Source: an uncultured Oxalobacteraceae bacterium
GTDB taxonomy: Bacteria > Pseudomonadota > Gammaproteobacteria > Burkholderiales > Burkholderiaceae
Length of the DNA stretch: 57,340 bases
NCBI GenBank assembly: GCA_946480015.1
Contig: CAMLIL010000027.1
Location: 1 to 57,340 of the forward strand
Direction of reading: 5' to 3'
How positions within the stretch are numbered: the first letter of the stretch is position 1; every line of letters starts with the position of its first letter. A program made the translations under genes and the position numbers. The notes under the pieces were generated by a model. The model saw nothing but the letters and a program-made list of their open reading frames with translations. It was not told the DNA's origin and made no database searches. Positions 1 through 11,100 of the stretch are shown one piece after another.

Positions 1-1622
<1,622 letters not shown>

Positions 1623-1625
1623 CGC

Positions 1626-2924
1626 TTAGAACACGCACATCCGGTCGGCCGCCACGCGCAGCTCGGCGCGGAAGTCCGGATGGGCGATGGCGATCAGCTC
1701 CTGCGCGCGCTGCTTGGCCGATTTGCCGCGCAGCTGCGCCACGCCGAACTCGGTCACCACGTAATTGATGTCGTTCTTGCTGGTGGTGGCGTGGGTGCCG
1801 GGCGCGAGCACCGGCACGATGCGCGAGACGGTGCCATCCTTGGCCGTCGACGGCAGCACGATAAACGATTTGCCGCCCTTCGAGCGGTTGGCCGCGCGCA
1901 CGAAGTCGACCTGGCCGCCGGTGCCGGAATAGGGCAGGTGGCCGATGCTCTCCGAACCGCATTACCCCAGCAGATCGACCTGCAGGCTGGCGTTGATCGA
2001 CACCAGATTGTCGTTCTGCCCGGCGATATACGGGTCGTTGGTAAAGTTGACCGGATGCATTTCCAGCATCGGGTTGTGGTGCATGAAGCGGTACAGGCGC
2101 TGCGAGCCGAGCGCGAAGGTCGCCACCATCCGCCCCGGCATGAAATTCTTGCGCCGGTTCGTCACCACCCCCGCTTCCACCAAACTCAGAATGCCGTCGC
2201 CCAGCATTTCGGTATGGATGCCCAGGTCGCGCTTGCCGGTCAGCTGCATCACCACCGCATCGGGAATGCCGCCGTAACCGATCTGCAGGGTCGCGCCGTC
2301 GCCGATCATGTCGGCGACATGCTTGCCGATGGCCTGCTGCACCGGACCGATGGCCGGCAAGCCCACTTCCAGCACCGCCTCGCCGCTCTCGACGAGCGCG
2401 CTGACCTGCGACACGTGCACGTGACACTGCCCATGCGCGAACGGGACGTGGGGATTGACTTCCAGCACCACCGCGCGCGCCTTGGCCAGCGCCGCCATGG
2501 TGTAGTCGGTTCCCAGGCTGAGCGAGAAAAAGCCGTGCTCGTTCATCGGCGAGGCCAGCGCGAACACCACGTCGGCCGCCATCGACCCGGGCTCGATCAG
2601 CGCGGGGATCTCGGAAAAATAGTTGGGGATGAAATCGCACCAGCCGCCTTGCCCGGACGCGCGCGACGCGCCGCCGAAAAACAGCGCAGCATGGCGGACG
2701 TGCTGTGCGGTGCCGCGCTCGAAATAGCCGAACTTGCGCAGCGCCAGAATCTGCGCCACCTTGATCCCGTGAAAGCGCCGGCGCTGGTCGGACAGGGCCG
2801 TCAGCAGGGCGGGCGGCTCGCCCACCCCGGTCGGCACGATGATGGTATCGCCGTCGCACAGCAGGGCCAGCGCCTCCTCGGCGGTACAGCGTTTGCTTTC
2901 GTAGATCGACTGTGCAGCTGGCAT
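1626..2924 (-). pseudogene. Acetyl-CoA hydrolase/CoA-transferase family gene interrupted by an in-frame TAA
   Basis: The reading frame runs from an ATG at 2924, preceded by AGGAGAG, to a TAA at 1626-1628. That is 432 sense codons, normal for the 4-hydroxybutyrate/acetate CoA-transferase family. A single TAA at 1962-1964 splits it into 320 and 91 residues. Both sides of the stop are in the same frame and read as conserved family sequence: NDNLVSINASLQVDLLG before it, CGSESIGHLPYSGTGGQVDF after it. No frameshift or deletion is visible. A CAA (Gln) to TAA transition would explain it. The product would move or hydrolyse CoA from short-chain acyl-CoAs. It may be a genuine pseudogene, a strain-specific null or a sequencing error. 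The C-terminal fragment has its own in-frame ATG but is unlikely to be functional alone. Confidence 0.85.
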
Positions 2925-3019
2925 CGTGCTCTCCTGTCGTTACTGTTACAAAGTGTTCCCGGCCTATCGAAATGGCATCGGCCAAACAATAATGAAGCAT
3001 TCACCGCGCGAGGTCCACC

Positions 3020-3460
3020 ATGATGATTCGCCACTTGCTCTTCTGCATTGCCGTGCTGGCCATCGCGAGCGCCCAGGCCCAGGAACGCCCGCCGCGCATG
3101 GGCGAGGTGCCGGCCGATGCGAAGCCGGACGCGAAAAAAGACCATCCCCGGCCGGACGCCAAACCCGCCGGCAAGTCCGCCAAGCAACCGGTCCGGCGGC
3201 GCGCCGTGCCGATGGTGATCGACCGCATGCCCGGCCCCACGCCGCCGGCGGTGTACGGCCCGGTCCTGACAGTGCCCAGTCCCGCGCCCATGCCCGCCAC
3301 CGGCGTGCCGGGCGCGCCGGCGCCCCCGGTGATGATCAACGGCTGCGACGCCGGCGGTTGCAACGGCAGCGACGGCGTGCGCTACAACGGCGTCGGCACT
3401 ACCTTGCTCAGTCCGCAGGGAAGGCTGTGCCACCGCAACGGCCTCGCCGTGCAGTGCTGA
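3020..3460 (+). CDS. Small secreted protein of unknown function
   Basis: A 146-residue protein that I do not recognise. It starts with two adjacent ATGs (3020 and 3023) behind a GAGG. Residues 1 to about 20 form a clear signal peptide ([20 protein letters not shown]) with predicted cleavage before QERPP. The mature part is rich in Pro, Lys and Gly: a charged stretch (roughly residues 25-60, [18 protein letters not shown]) is followed by a Pro/Gly-rich stretch. The C-terminus carries four Cys (GCDAGGCNG, then [11 protein letters not shown]), which could form two disulfides in the periplasm. It is divergent from the CoA-transferase gene, and the 95-base gap between them should carry both promoters. 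Confidence 0.7.
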   Translation: MMIRHLLFCIAVLAIASAQAQERPPRMGEVPADAKPDAKKDHPRPDAKPAGKSAKQPVRRRAVPMVIDRMPGPTPPAVYGPVLTVPSPAPMPATGVPGAPAPPVMINGCDAGGCNGSDGVRYNGVGTTLLSPQGRLCHRNGLAVQC

Positions 3461-3487
3461 CGGCGCAGCGTGTACAATCGGCGCTGA

Positions 3488-3509
3488 TTGACGTTTACGT
3501 AAGCGTTAA
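3488..3509. promoter_or_regulatory. LiuR-like palindromic operator upstream of the 3-hydroxyacyl-CoA dehydrogenase gene
   Basis: A 22-bp imperfect palindrome with core ACGTTTACGTAAGCGT, centred about 34 bases before the dehydrogenase ATG. It resembles the operator of LiuR-type MerR regulators (ACGTTnACGTAAACGT as I recall it), which control branched-chain amino acid and acyl-CoA catabolism in proteobacteria. A possible -10 (TACAAT, 3473-3478) lies just upstream, so bound protein would sit near the transcription start. The regulator gene is not in the window. The family assignment is by recall, not by search. Confidence 0.5.
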
Positions 3510-3531
3510 GCAAACTCGACAAGGGAAAGCC

Positions 3532-4290
3532 ATGCAACTTCAAGATAATGTATTTATCGTGACCGGCGGCGCCTCCGGGCTGGGAGCGGCCAGCGCGCGC
3601 ATGCTGGCCGAGGCCGGCGCCAGGGTCTTGCTGGCCGATGTGCAGGCCGAAGCCGGCCACCAGTTGGCGGCCGGGCTGAAAGGCCAGTTCATCCGCTGCG
3701 ACGTCACCCAGGAGGCCGATGCCAGGGCGGCGGTGGCCGCGGCGCTGGCCATGGGCAGCCTGCGCGGGCTGATCAATTGCGCCGGGATCGCGCCGGCCAT
3801 CAAGACGGTCGGGCGCGACGGCCCCCATCCGCTCGAAATTTTCCAGCGCACCATCAACATCAACCTGATCGGCACCTTCAATATGGCGCGCCTGGCGGCC
3901 GAGGCGATGGGCCATGGCGAAGCGCTGGCCAGCGGCGAGCGCGGCGTGATCATCAACACCGCCTCGGTCGCCGCCTACGACGGCCAGATCGGGCAGGTGG
4001 CCTACGCCGCCTCGAAAGCGGCGGTGGTCGGCATGACCCTGCCGATGGCGCGCGACCTGGCGCGCAGCGGCATCCGCGTGATGACCATCGCCCCCGGGCT
4101 GTTCGAGACCCCCATGCTGATGGGCATGCCGGCCGAAGTGCGCGACGCGCTCGGCAACATGGTGCCATTTCCGCAACGCCTGGGCCACCCGTCCGAATAC
4201 GCGCAACTGGCCCGCGCCATCATCGAAAACACCATGCTCAACGGCGAAACCATCCGCCTGGACGGCGCCATCCGCATGCAACCGAAATAA
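3532..4290 (+). CDS. HSD10-like 3-hydroxyacyl-CoA dehydrogenase (short-chain dehydrogenase)
   Basis: A 252-residue cytosolic SDR oxidoreductase. The NAD-binding glycine motif TGGASGLG is at residues 11-18, NCAG follows near residue 80, and the catalytic pair is Tyr158/Lys162 (YAASK). The overall sequence, including [18 protein letters not shown] and [13 protein letters not shown], matches the HSD17B10 / 3-hydroxy-2-methylbutyryl-CoA dehydrogenase subgroup rather than generic SDRs. It would oxidise (S)-3-hydroxyacyl-CoA with NAD+ in isoleucine or fatty-acid breakdown. The ATG at 3532 is chosen because homology starts at [13 protein letters not shown] and GGGAAAG-type spacing precedes it; the frame is open further upstream but without homology. 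The LiuR-like site upstream supports a role in acyl-CoA catabolism. It could also serve the anthranilate-CoA pathway encoded about 10 kb downstream, which lacks its own such enzyme. Confidence 0.9.
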   Translation: MQLQDNVFIVTGGASGLGAASARMLAEAGARVLLADVQAEAGHQLAAGLKGQFIRCDVTQEADARAAVAAALAMGSLRGLINCAGIAPAIKTVGRDGPHPLEIFQRTININLIGTFNMARLAAEAMGHGEALASGERGVIINTASVAAYDGQIGQVAYAASKAAVVGMTLPMARDLARSGIRVMTIAPGLFETPMLMGMPAEVRDALGNMVPFPQRLGHPSEYAQLARAIIENTMLNGETIRLDGAIRMQPK

Positions 4291-4374
4291 GGCAATTCCT
4301 GTACGATGTTGGTCCGGGCGTACGGTCTGAGCCGTACGCCCGTCCGCACCGTATCCACGTTCCCAGGAGTTGGC

Positions 4375-6153
4375 ATGGTTTCATCCCGAATGCGCGCACT
4401 CGCGCTGGCGCTTGCCGCCGCTGTCCTGTTGCAGCCGGCGCTGGCGCAGGAAGTCGCCCTGCGCGGTCCGGAAAGCGCGGTCGCCTACACCGACAAGGCC
4501 GGCTGGGCGGCAAAAAAATACATGGTCGCGGCCGCCAATCCCCTCGCGGTCGAGGCCGGCTACAGCATCCTCAAACAGGGCGGGGCGGCCATCGACGCGG
4601 CCATCGCCGTGCAGCTGGTGCTGACCCTGGTCGAACCGCAATCGTCCGGCATCGGCGGCGGCGCCTTCATGCTGCACTACGATGGCCGCCGGGTCCAGGC
4701 TTACGACGGCCGCGAAACCGCGCCCTCGAAGGCCGACGAACACCTGTTCCAGAGCAGCGACGGCAAGCCGCTATCGCGCACCCAGGGCATCGTGGGCGGG
4801 CGCTCGGTGGGCGCCCCCGGGGTGCTGCGCATGCTGGCGCTGGCCCACCGACAGCACGGCAAGCTGGCCTGGAAAAGCCTGTTCGCGCCGGCCATCGCCC
4901 TGTGCGAGCAGGGCTTTCCGGTCAGCCAGCGCCTGAACCGCCTGCTGGCGCTCGATCCGCACGTGCGCAAGGACCCGGTGGCCGCCGCCTATTTCTACGA
5001 TGCGCAAGGCGCGCCCTGGCCGGTCGGCCATGTGCTGAAAAATCCGGCGCTGGCCTCCACCCTGCGCGTGATCGCCACCGGCGGCGCCGAAGCCTTCTAC
5101 ACCGGCCGCATCGCGCGCGACATCGCCGACAAGGTGGCCGCGCACCCGACCAATCCCGGCCTGCTCAGCGCCGCCGACATCGCCGCCTACCGCGCGCGCG
5201 TGCGCACCCCGGTGTGCAGCGACTATCGGCATTACACCGTGTGCGGCATGCCGCCGCCATCCTCGGGCGGGATCGCCATCGCCCAGATGCTGGGCATCCT
5301 GGAAACGCGCGACATGGCCGCGCTGGCGCCGCCCGACGGCGTGCCCGGCGCCCAGGCCGTGCACCTGTTCGCCGAAGCGGGCCGGCTGGCCTACGCCGAC
5401 CGCAACCGCTACGCCGCCGACACCGACTTCGTGCCGCTGCCCGGGCGCGGGGTCGACAGCCTGATCGACAAGCGCTACCTGGCCAGCCGCGCCGCCCTGA
5501 TCGGCCCGCGCTCGATGGGCGTGGCGCCGCCCGGCACGCCGCCCGGCATGGAAGTGGCCTGGGGCCTTGATAACGCCATCGAAACCCCGTCCACCTCGCA
5601 CCTGGTGGTGGTCGACGCCAAGGGCAACGGCGTGTCCATGACCACCTCGGTCGAAGACGCCTTCGGCTCGCGCCAGATGGTCGACGGCTTCATCCTGAAC
5701 AACCAGCTGACCGACTTTTCCTTCGATTCGCGGGACGCCAACGGCCCGGTGGCCAACCGGGTCCAGCCCGGCAAGCGGCCGCGCAGCGCCATGTCGCCCA
5801 CCATCGTGTTCGACAAGGCCAGCAAACAACTGGTGCTGGCGATCGGCTCGCCGGGCGGGCCGGCCATCATCAACTATGTCGCCAAAACCCTGGTCGGGGT
5901 GCTGGACTGGCACCTGAACGTGCAGCAAGCCATCAACCTGCCCAATTTCGGCAGCCGCAACGGCCCCACCGAACTGGAGACCGGACGGTTCCCCGCCGCC
6001 ACCCGGGACGAATTGAAAGCGCGCGGCCACAGCCTGTCGAGCTGGGACATGAACTCCGGCCTGCACGGCGTGCAGCGCCTGTCGATCCACGGCATCCCGT
6101 TCTGGTTCGGCGGCGCCGATCCACGCCGCGAAGGCGTGGCCAAGGGCGACTAA
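4375..6153 (+). CDS. ggt: Gamma-glutamyltransferase (periplasmic, autoprocessing)
   Basis: A 592-residue Ntn-hydrolase precursor. It transfers or hydrolyses gamma-glutamyl groups of glutathione and related compounds in the periplasm. The start at 4375 has AGGAG seven bases upstream and gives a signal peptide ending at PALAQ. The N-terminal part shows the GGT hallmarks ANPLAVEAGYSILKQGG and GIGGGAFMLHYDG with the Arg of YDGRETAP. Thr407, in PSTSHLVVVD, is the expected nucleophile and self-cleavage point that generates large and small subunits. GSPGGPAIINYV near the C-terminus corresponds to the oxyanion region. Length is normal for the family. It follows the dehydrogenase by 84 bases and precedes the patatin gene by 79, and looks like a single-gene unit. 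Confidence 0.95.
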   Translation: MVSSRMRALALALAAAVLLQPALAQEVALRGPESAVAYTDKAGWAAKKYMVAAANPLAVEAGYSILKQGGAAIDAAIAVQLVLTLVEPQSSGIGGGAFMLHYDGRRVQAYDGRETAPSKADEHLFQSSDGKPLSRTQGIVGGRSVGAPGVLRMLALAHRQHGKLAWKSLFAPAIALCEQGFPVSQRLNRLLALDPHVRKDPVAAAYFYDAQGAPWPVGHVLKNPALASTLRVIATGGAEAFYTGRIARDIADKVAAHPTNPGLLSAADIAAYRARVRTPVCSDYRHYTVCGMPPPSSGGIAIAQMLGILETRDMAALAPPDGVPGAQAVHLFAEAGRLAYADRNRYAADTDFVPLPGRGVDSLIDKRYLASRAALIGPRSMGVAPPGTPPGMEVAWGLDNAIETPSTSHLVVVDAKGNGVSMTTSVEDAFGSRQMVDGFILNNQLTDFSFDSRDANGPVANRVQPGKRPRSAMSPTIVFDKASKQLVLAIGSPGGPAIINYVAKTLVGVLDWHLNVQQAINLPNFGSRNGPTELETGRFPAATRDELKARGHSLSSWDMNSGLHGVQRLSIHGIPFWFGGADPRREGVAKGD

Positions 6154-6232
6154 ATGCGGCTAAATCACCACGTGATTATTAGTCATGCAACTTTTATTTC
6201 CGCAAAACTGTAGACCCTGATACTCTGGCGGC

Positions 6233-7402
6233 ATGGGGAATGAACAGAAAACAGGCTTGATCCTGACCGGAGGCGGAGCACGCGCGGCGTACCAGGTCGG
6301 CGTGCTGCAGGCCATCTCCCAGATTCTGTGGGAGGCCGGCTGGCGTCCCGCGCGCAACCCCTTCGACATCATCTGCGGCACCTCGGCCGGCGCCATGAAC
6401 GCGGTGGCGCTGGCATGCCGCGCCGATAATTTTTCCGAAGGCGTGCAAAAGCTGCTGGACGTGTGGGAAAACTTCACCGCCGAGCAGGTCTACCGCGCCG
6501 ATTCGCTGGGGGTGCTGCGCTCGGGCGCGCGCTGGCTGTCGCTGATGTCGTTCGGCTGGCTGCTGCGCAAGTGGCGCGCCGCGCCGCCCGCGTCCCTGCT
6601 CGACAATACCCCGCTGGTCGGCCTGCTGCACCGCATGCTCGACCTGCCGCGCCTGGACGCGGCCCTGTCGGACGGCCTGCTGCACGCACTGGCGGTCACC
6701 GCGTCCTCGTACACCGCCGGCAACCACATCACCTTTTACCAGACCCCGGCCGAGATCGCCCCGTGGGTGCGCATGCAGCGCATCGCCCTGCAGGACCAGA
6801 TCGGGGTCGAGCATCTGCTGGCTTCGTCGGCCATTCCATTCATTTTTCCGGCCGTGCCGCTGTACATGAGCGGGCGGCGCGAATACTGCGGCGACGGCTC
6901 GATGCGCCAGCTGGCGCCGATCTCGCCGGCGATCCACCTGGGCGCCTCCAAGGTGCTGGTGGTGGGCGCCGGCCGCCTGACCGAGCCGCCGCGCGACAGC
7001 GCCGGCCAGGCCCGCTATCCCAGCCTGGCCCAGATCGCCGGCCATGCCATGTCCTCGATCTTCCTGGACAGCCTGGCGGTCGATATCGAACGCCTGAACC
7101 GCATCAACCTGACCCTGTCGCTGCTGCCGCCCGAACACCGCGACAAGACCCCGCTCAAACCGGTCGACCTGCTGGTGATCGCGCCGTCCGAACGGATCGA
7201 CGCGATCGCCGCGCGCCACACGCGCAGCCTGCCGGCGCCGATCCGCACGCTGCTGTCGGGGATCGGCGCGACCGAGGCGCGCGGTTCGGCGCTGGCCTCC
7301 TACCTGCTGTTTGAATCGAGCTTCACGTGCGAGCTGATCGCGCTCGGCCAGCGCGACACCCAGGCGCGCAGGAACGACGTGCTAACCTTTTTCGGCGATT
7401 GA
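6233..7402 (+). CDS. Patatin-like phospholipase family protein
   Basis: A 389-residue serine hydrolase of the patatin/RssA superfamily that would hydrolyse acyl esters of phospholipids or other lipids. The oxyanion-hole loop [10 protein letters not shown] is at residues 12-21, the nucleophile is Ser51 in GTSAG, and the second member of the dyad is Asp221 in GDGSMRQ (DGS instead of the more common DGG/DGA). There is no signal peptide, so it is probably cytosolic or peripherally membrane-bound. The ATG at 6233 gives an N-terminus that reaches the family motif after 12 residues. An AT-richer leader with the palindrome AATCACcacGTGATT (6163-6177) precedes it. The response regulator gene starts 12 bases after its stop, so it may be co-transcribed with the signalling module. 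Confidence 0.92.
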   Translation: MGNEQKTGLILTGGGARAAYQVGVLQAISQILWEAGWRPARNPFDIICGTSAGAMNAVALACRADNFSEGVQKLLDVWENFTAEQVYRADSLGVLRSGARWLSLMSFGWLLRKWRAAPPASLLDNTPLVGLLHRMLDLPRLDAALSDGLLHALAVTASSYTAGNHITFYQTPAEIAPWVRMQRIALQDQIGVEHLLASSAIPFIFPAVPLYMSGRREYCGDGSMRQLAPISPAIHLGASKVLVVGAGRLTEPPRDSAGQARYPSLAQIAGHAMSSIFLDSLAVDIERLNRINLTLSLLPPEHRDKTPLKPVDLLVIAPSERIDAIAARHTRSLPAPIRTLLSGIGATEARGSALASYLLFESSFTCELIALGQRDTQARRNDVLTFFGD

Positions 7403-7413
7403 GGGCAGCGGCC

Positions 7414-8136
7414 ATGCAAGCACTGGTAGTGGACGACGATATCGTATCGCGCATGGCGCTCAGCGATCTGCTGGGCAGCTATGAAGTCTTCGACCTGGTC
7501 GAGGCGGCCGACGGCCAGGAGGCCTGGGCGCTGCTGGAAGCGGGGCTGCGCCCGGTCATCGTATTTTGCGACGTGCGCATGCCGCGCATGTCCGGCATCG
7601 ACCTGCTGCAGCGCATGAAGGACCAGCTGGCGCTGGCCGACGTGCCGTTCGCGCTGGTGTCCTCGGCCTCCGACCGCGACACCGTGCTGCAGGCGGTGCG
7701 CCTGGGCGCGGTCGGCTACATTCTCAAGCCCTTGCATGCGGCCGAGGCGCGCGCCCACATCGACAAGATCTTCAGCATCACCATCGACAGGCTGGTGGAA
7801 AATCCGCTGGCCACCATACGCCGCCTGAACATCGGCATCGACCGCCTGGCCGCCTATCTGAACGCCTTCGGCACGCAGCTGGGCGGCGCCGCGACCGAGA
7901 TCGCCGGCCTGCTGGCGTCCGGCCTCGATGCCGACGCGCGCGCGCGCATCGACGTGGTGCATACCGGCTGCATGACCTTGGGGCTGTGGCGCGTGGCCGC
8001 GCGCATCGACGCGCTGCGCCGGGCCCCGCTGCAGGCCGGGCGCGTGAGCGGCGCCATCGAGCTGGCCAGCGACGCCGTGCAGCGCCAGAGCCGCCGCGTG
8101 CGCGCCGTGGCGGAACCCCCGGGAGCGGTGAGCTGA
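7414..8136 (+). CDS. Response regulator with receiver domain and unrecognised C-terminal domain (copy 1)
   Basis: A 240-residue protein. Residues 1-125 are a CheY-like receiver with the acidic pocket Asp7-Asp8-Asp9 (VVDDD), phospho-acceptor Asp53 (FCDVRMP), the Ser/Ala switch region LVSSAS and Lys in YILKPL. Residues about 130-240 form an alpha-helical domain that is not a DNA-binding HTH, GGDEF or EAL. It contains HTGCMTLG with His183. The same domain, with His at 182, occurs in the regulator at 13050, so the two are paralogs. The gene stops one base before the GTG of the hybrid kinase, so they are translated together. It is a likely phosphorelay partner of that kinase; the output is unknown. 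Confidence 0.9.
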   Translation: MQALVVDDDIVSRMALSDLLGSYEVFDLVEAADGQEAWALLEAGLRPVIVFCDVRMPRMSGIDLLQRMKDQLALADVPFALVSSASDRDTVLQAVRLGAVGYILKPLHAAEARAHIDKIFSITIDRLVENPLATIRRLNIGIDRLAAYLNAFGTQLGGAATEIAGLLASGLDADARARIDVVHTGCMTLGLWRVAARIDALRRAPLQAGRVSGAIELASDAVQRQSRRVRAVAEPPGAVS

Positions 8137-8137
8137 C

Positions 8138-11100
8138 GTGAACCGCGCCCGCATCGCCATCGTCCGCCTGATCTTGCTGCTGCTGTGCTGCCTTCCGGCC
8201 GCGCAGGGCCTGGCCGCGCCCGCGCGCACGCTGCGCTTCGAGCAGCTCAGCGTGGAGCAGGGCCTGGCCCAGGAATCGGTGCTGGCGGTGGCGCAGGACA
8301 GCGACGGCTTCATGTGGTTCGGCAGCCAGGCCGGCCTGTCGCGCTTCGACGGCCACCGCGTCATCACCTACCGCAACGCCGTCAACGATGCGCGCAGCCT
8401 GGTCAACAACTGGGTGCGGGTGCTGCACATAGACCGCCTGGGGCGCCTGTGGATCGGCACCGACGGCGGCCTGGACCGCTTCGATCCGGTCACCCAGTCC
8501 TTCATTCACTACGCGCCGCGCGAACAGGCGCGGCGCGGCAATGGCAACCGCCACGTGCGCGCGATCGCCGCCGACGGCATGGACGGCCTGTGGCTGGCCA
8601 CCGGCGACGGCCTGCAGCATGTCGACATGAACACCGGCTACTTCAGGGTGTGGCAGCATGTGCCGGGCGATCCGGCCAGCCTGGCCGACGACCAGGTCAC
8701 CGCGCTGGCGGTCGATGGCAGCGGCTGCGTCTGGGTCGGCACCGCCTCGGGCCTGGACAGCCTGTCGCCGGGCGCGGCCGGCTTCGCCCACCATGGCGCC
8801 AGCGACGCCGACAGCCGCTACAAGGCCGTGCAGGCGCTGATGGTCGACAGCGAGCAGACCCTGTGGATCGGCACCCTGGGCGGCCTGGAAACCTGGAAGG
8901 CCGGCAGCCTGGCCGACCAGCGCCGCCGCCTCGGCGCGGCCGAAGGCTTGCGCACGGCCGCCATCACGGTGCTGTACCAGGACCAGGAAGCCAACGTCTG
9001 GGTCGGCAGCCAGGCCGATGGCCTGTACCGCTGGCAGCCGCAGACGCGCCGCTTCGCCAACTACCGCCATGTGGCGGGCGACAATCACAGCGTGGCCGAC
9101 AACCAGATCTCGGCACTGTACCGCGACCGCGTCGGCACCTTCTGGGTCGGCACCTGGTACGCCGGCGTGAGCCGGGTTGATCTCAACAGCGGCGGCTTCG
9201 CCCGCATCGTGCACGCGGCCGACCAGGACAGCAGCCTGTCGGACAACAAGGTGCGCGCCATCGCCGAAGACGCCCAGGGCAATCTGTGGCTGGGCGCGAA
9301 CAATGGCCTGAACCACGTCGATCCCGCCACCGGCATGGCCACGCTGTACGGCCCGGCGGCGGGTGCCGCCGGCGGCCTGGCCGGCCTGCCGGCCAGCGCC
9401 ATCGGGCGCGACCGCTTCGGCATGCTGTGGATCGGCAGCCACGCCGGCGTGACCCGTTTCGACACCCAGCGCAAGCGCTTCGAGGCCAAGGTGTTCGCCG
9501 GCGGCGAGCCGGACGCCAACAATATCCGCGGCATCCTGTCCGACAGCGCCGGCCTGCTGTGGATCGCCTCGCGCGGCGGCCTGCACCGGCTCGATCCGGG
9601 CAGCGGCGCGACCGTCACCTACCGCCACGACCCGGCCGACAGCGCCAGCCTGGCCGACAACGTGGTGCGTCCGCTGCTGGAGGACCGCCTGGGCCAGCTA
9701 TGGGTCGGCACGTTCGACGGACTCGATCTGTTCGACCGCCGCACCGGCAAGTTCCGCCACTTCCGCCACGACCCGGCCGATCCCATGAGCCTGTCGCACG
9801 ACGAGGTGCACTACCTGCTGGAAGACCGCAACGGCACACTGTGGATCGGCACCGCGGGCGGCCTGAACCGCATGCAGTTCGACGGCAGCGGCATGGCGCG
9901 CTTCGTGCGCTACACGGTGCGCGACGGCCTGGCCGACGACGCCGTGGCGGCGATGCTGGAAGACGCCGACGGCAACCTCTGGGTCAGCACCAATACCGGC
10001 ATCTCGCGCCTGGAGCCGCGCACCGGCCGCTGGCGCAATTACAGCGCCGGCGACGGCACCATCGAAGGCGCCTACTTCGACGGCTCGGCCCTGCGCGCCG
10101 CCGACGGCACCCTGTATTTCGGCGGCTTCAACGGCGTGACCGCCTTCAATCCGCGCGCCATCCGCGACAACCTGATCGCCCCGCGCGCGGTGATCACGGG
10201 CTTCCAGATCTTCAACCAGCCGGTGGCGCTGGCCCGGCCCGGCCTGCTCAAGGGGCCGATCGAGCGCACCAGCGCGCTGACCCTGGACGCGGCCGACTCG
10301 GTGTTTTCGCTGGAATTCTCGGCGCTGCACTTCGCCGCCCCGCAGCGCAACCTGTTTTCCTACCAGCTCGAAGGCTTCGACGAGCGCTGGGTCAATACCG
10401 ACGCGAGCAAGCGCTTTGCCACCTATACCAATCTCGACCCCGGCACCTACACCTTCCGCGTGCGCGCGGCCAACAAGGATGGGGTGTGGAGCGCGTCCGG
10501 CGCGTCGCTCACCATCACCATCCTGCCGCCGTGGTGGAAGACCTGGTGGTTCCGCACCCTGGCCGCGGCGCTGGTGCTGGGCAGCGCCGCCGCGGCCTAC
10601 CGCGCGCGCCTGTCCGGCCTCAGCCGCCAGAAGGACGAACTGGAACGCCAGGTCTGCCAGCGCACCGAGGAAATCGAACAGCAGAACCGCCTGCTGGAAC
10701 GCCGCCGCGCCGACGCCGAGCGCCAGAAGGAAGAAGTCGAGCGGCAGAAGGAAAACGTCGAACTGGCCCACCGCAACATCTCGGTGCTGTCCGAGATCGG
10801 GCGCGAACTGACCGCCACCCTCGACATGGAAACCATCATGGACACGGTGTACCGCCACGTGCACCACCTGATGGACGCGAGCATCTTCGGCATCGGCTTT
10901 TACAGGGAAGACATCGGCGTGGTCGAGTTCCCGTTCGCCATGGACCACGGCGTGCGCAGAGAGGTGTACCTGCGCGACCTGCGCGAGCCGAACCAGTTCG
11001 CCGTGTGGTGCCTGCGCCACCGGCGCGAAGTGTTCATCAACGACCTCGACGCCGAATACCGGCAATACCTGGAGGCGCCGCAGCGCTGCCCGATCGCGCC

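Noticed and set aside
1626..1901. Separate 91-residue gene
   Set aside because: It is the C-terminal quarter of the CoA-transferase, in the same frame after the stop codon, with no ribosome-binding site of its own.
6163..6177. AATCACcacGTGATT before the patatin gene as an operator
   Set aside because: A six-base dyad alone, without a candidate regulator or a clear promoter, is too weak to annotate as a site.
7960..7983. HTGCMTLG of the response regulators as an Hpt phosphotransfer site
   Set aside because: The Lys-Gly of the HxxKG signature is missing and the spacing to the LG pair differs; kept only as a possibility in the regulator entries.
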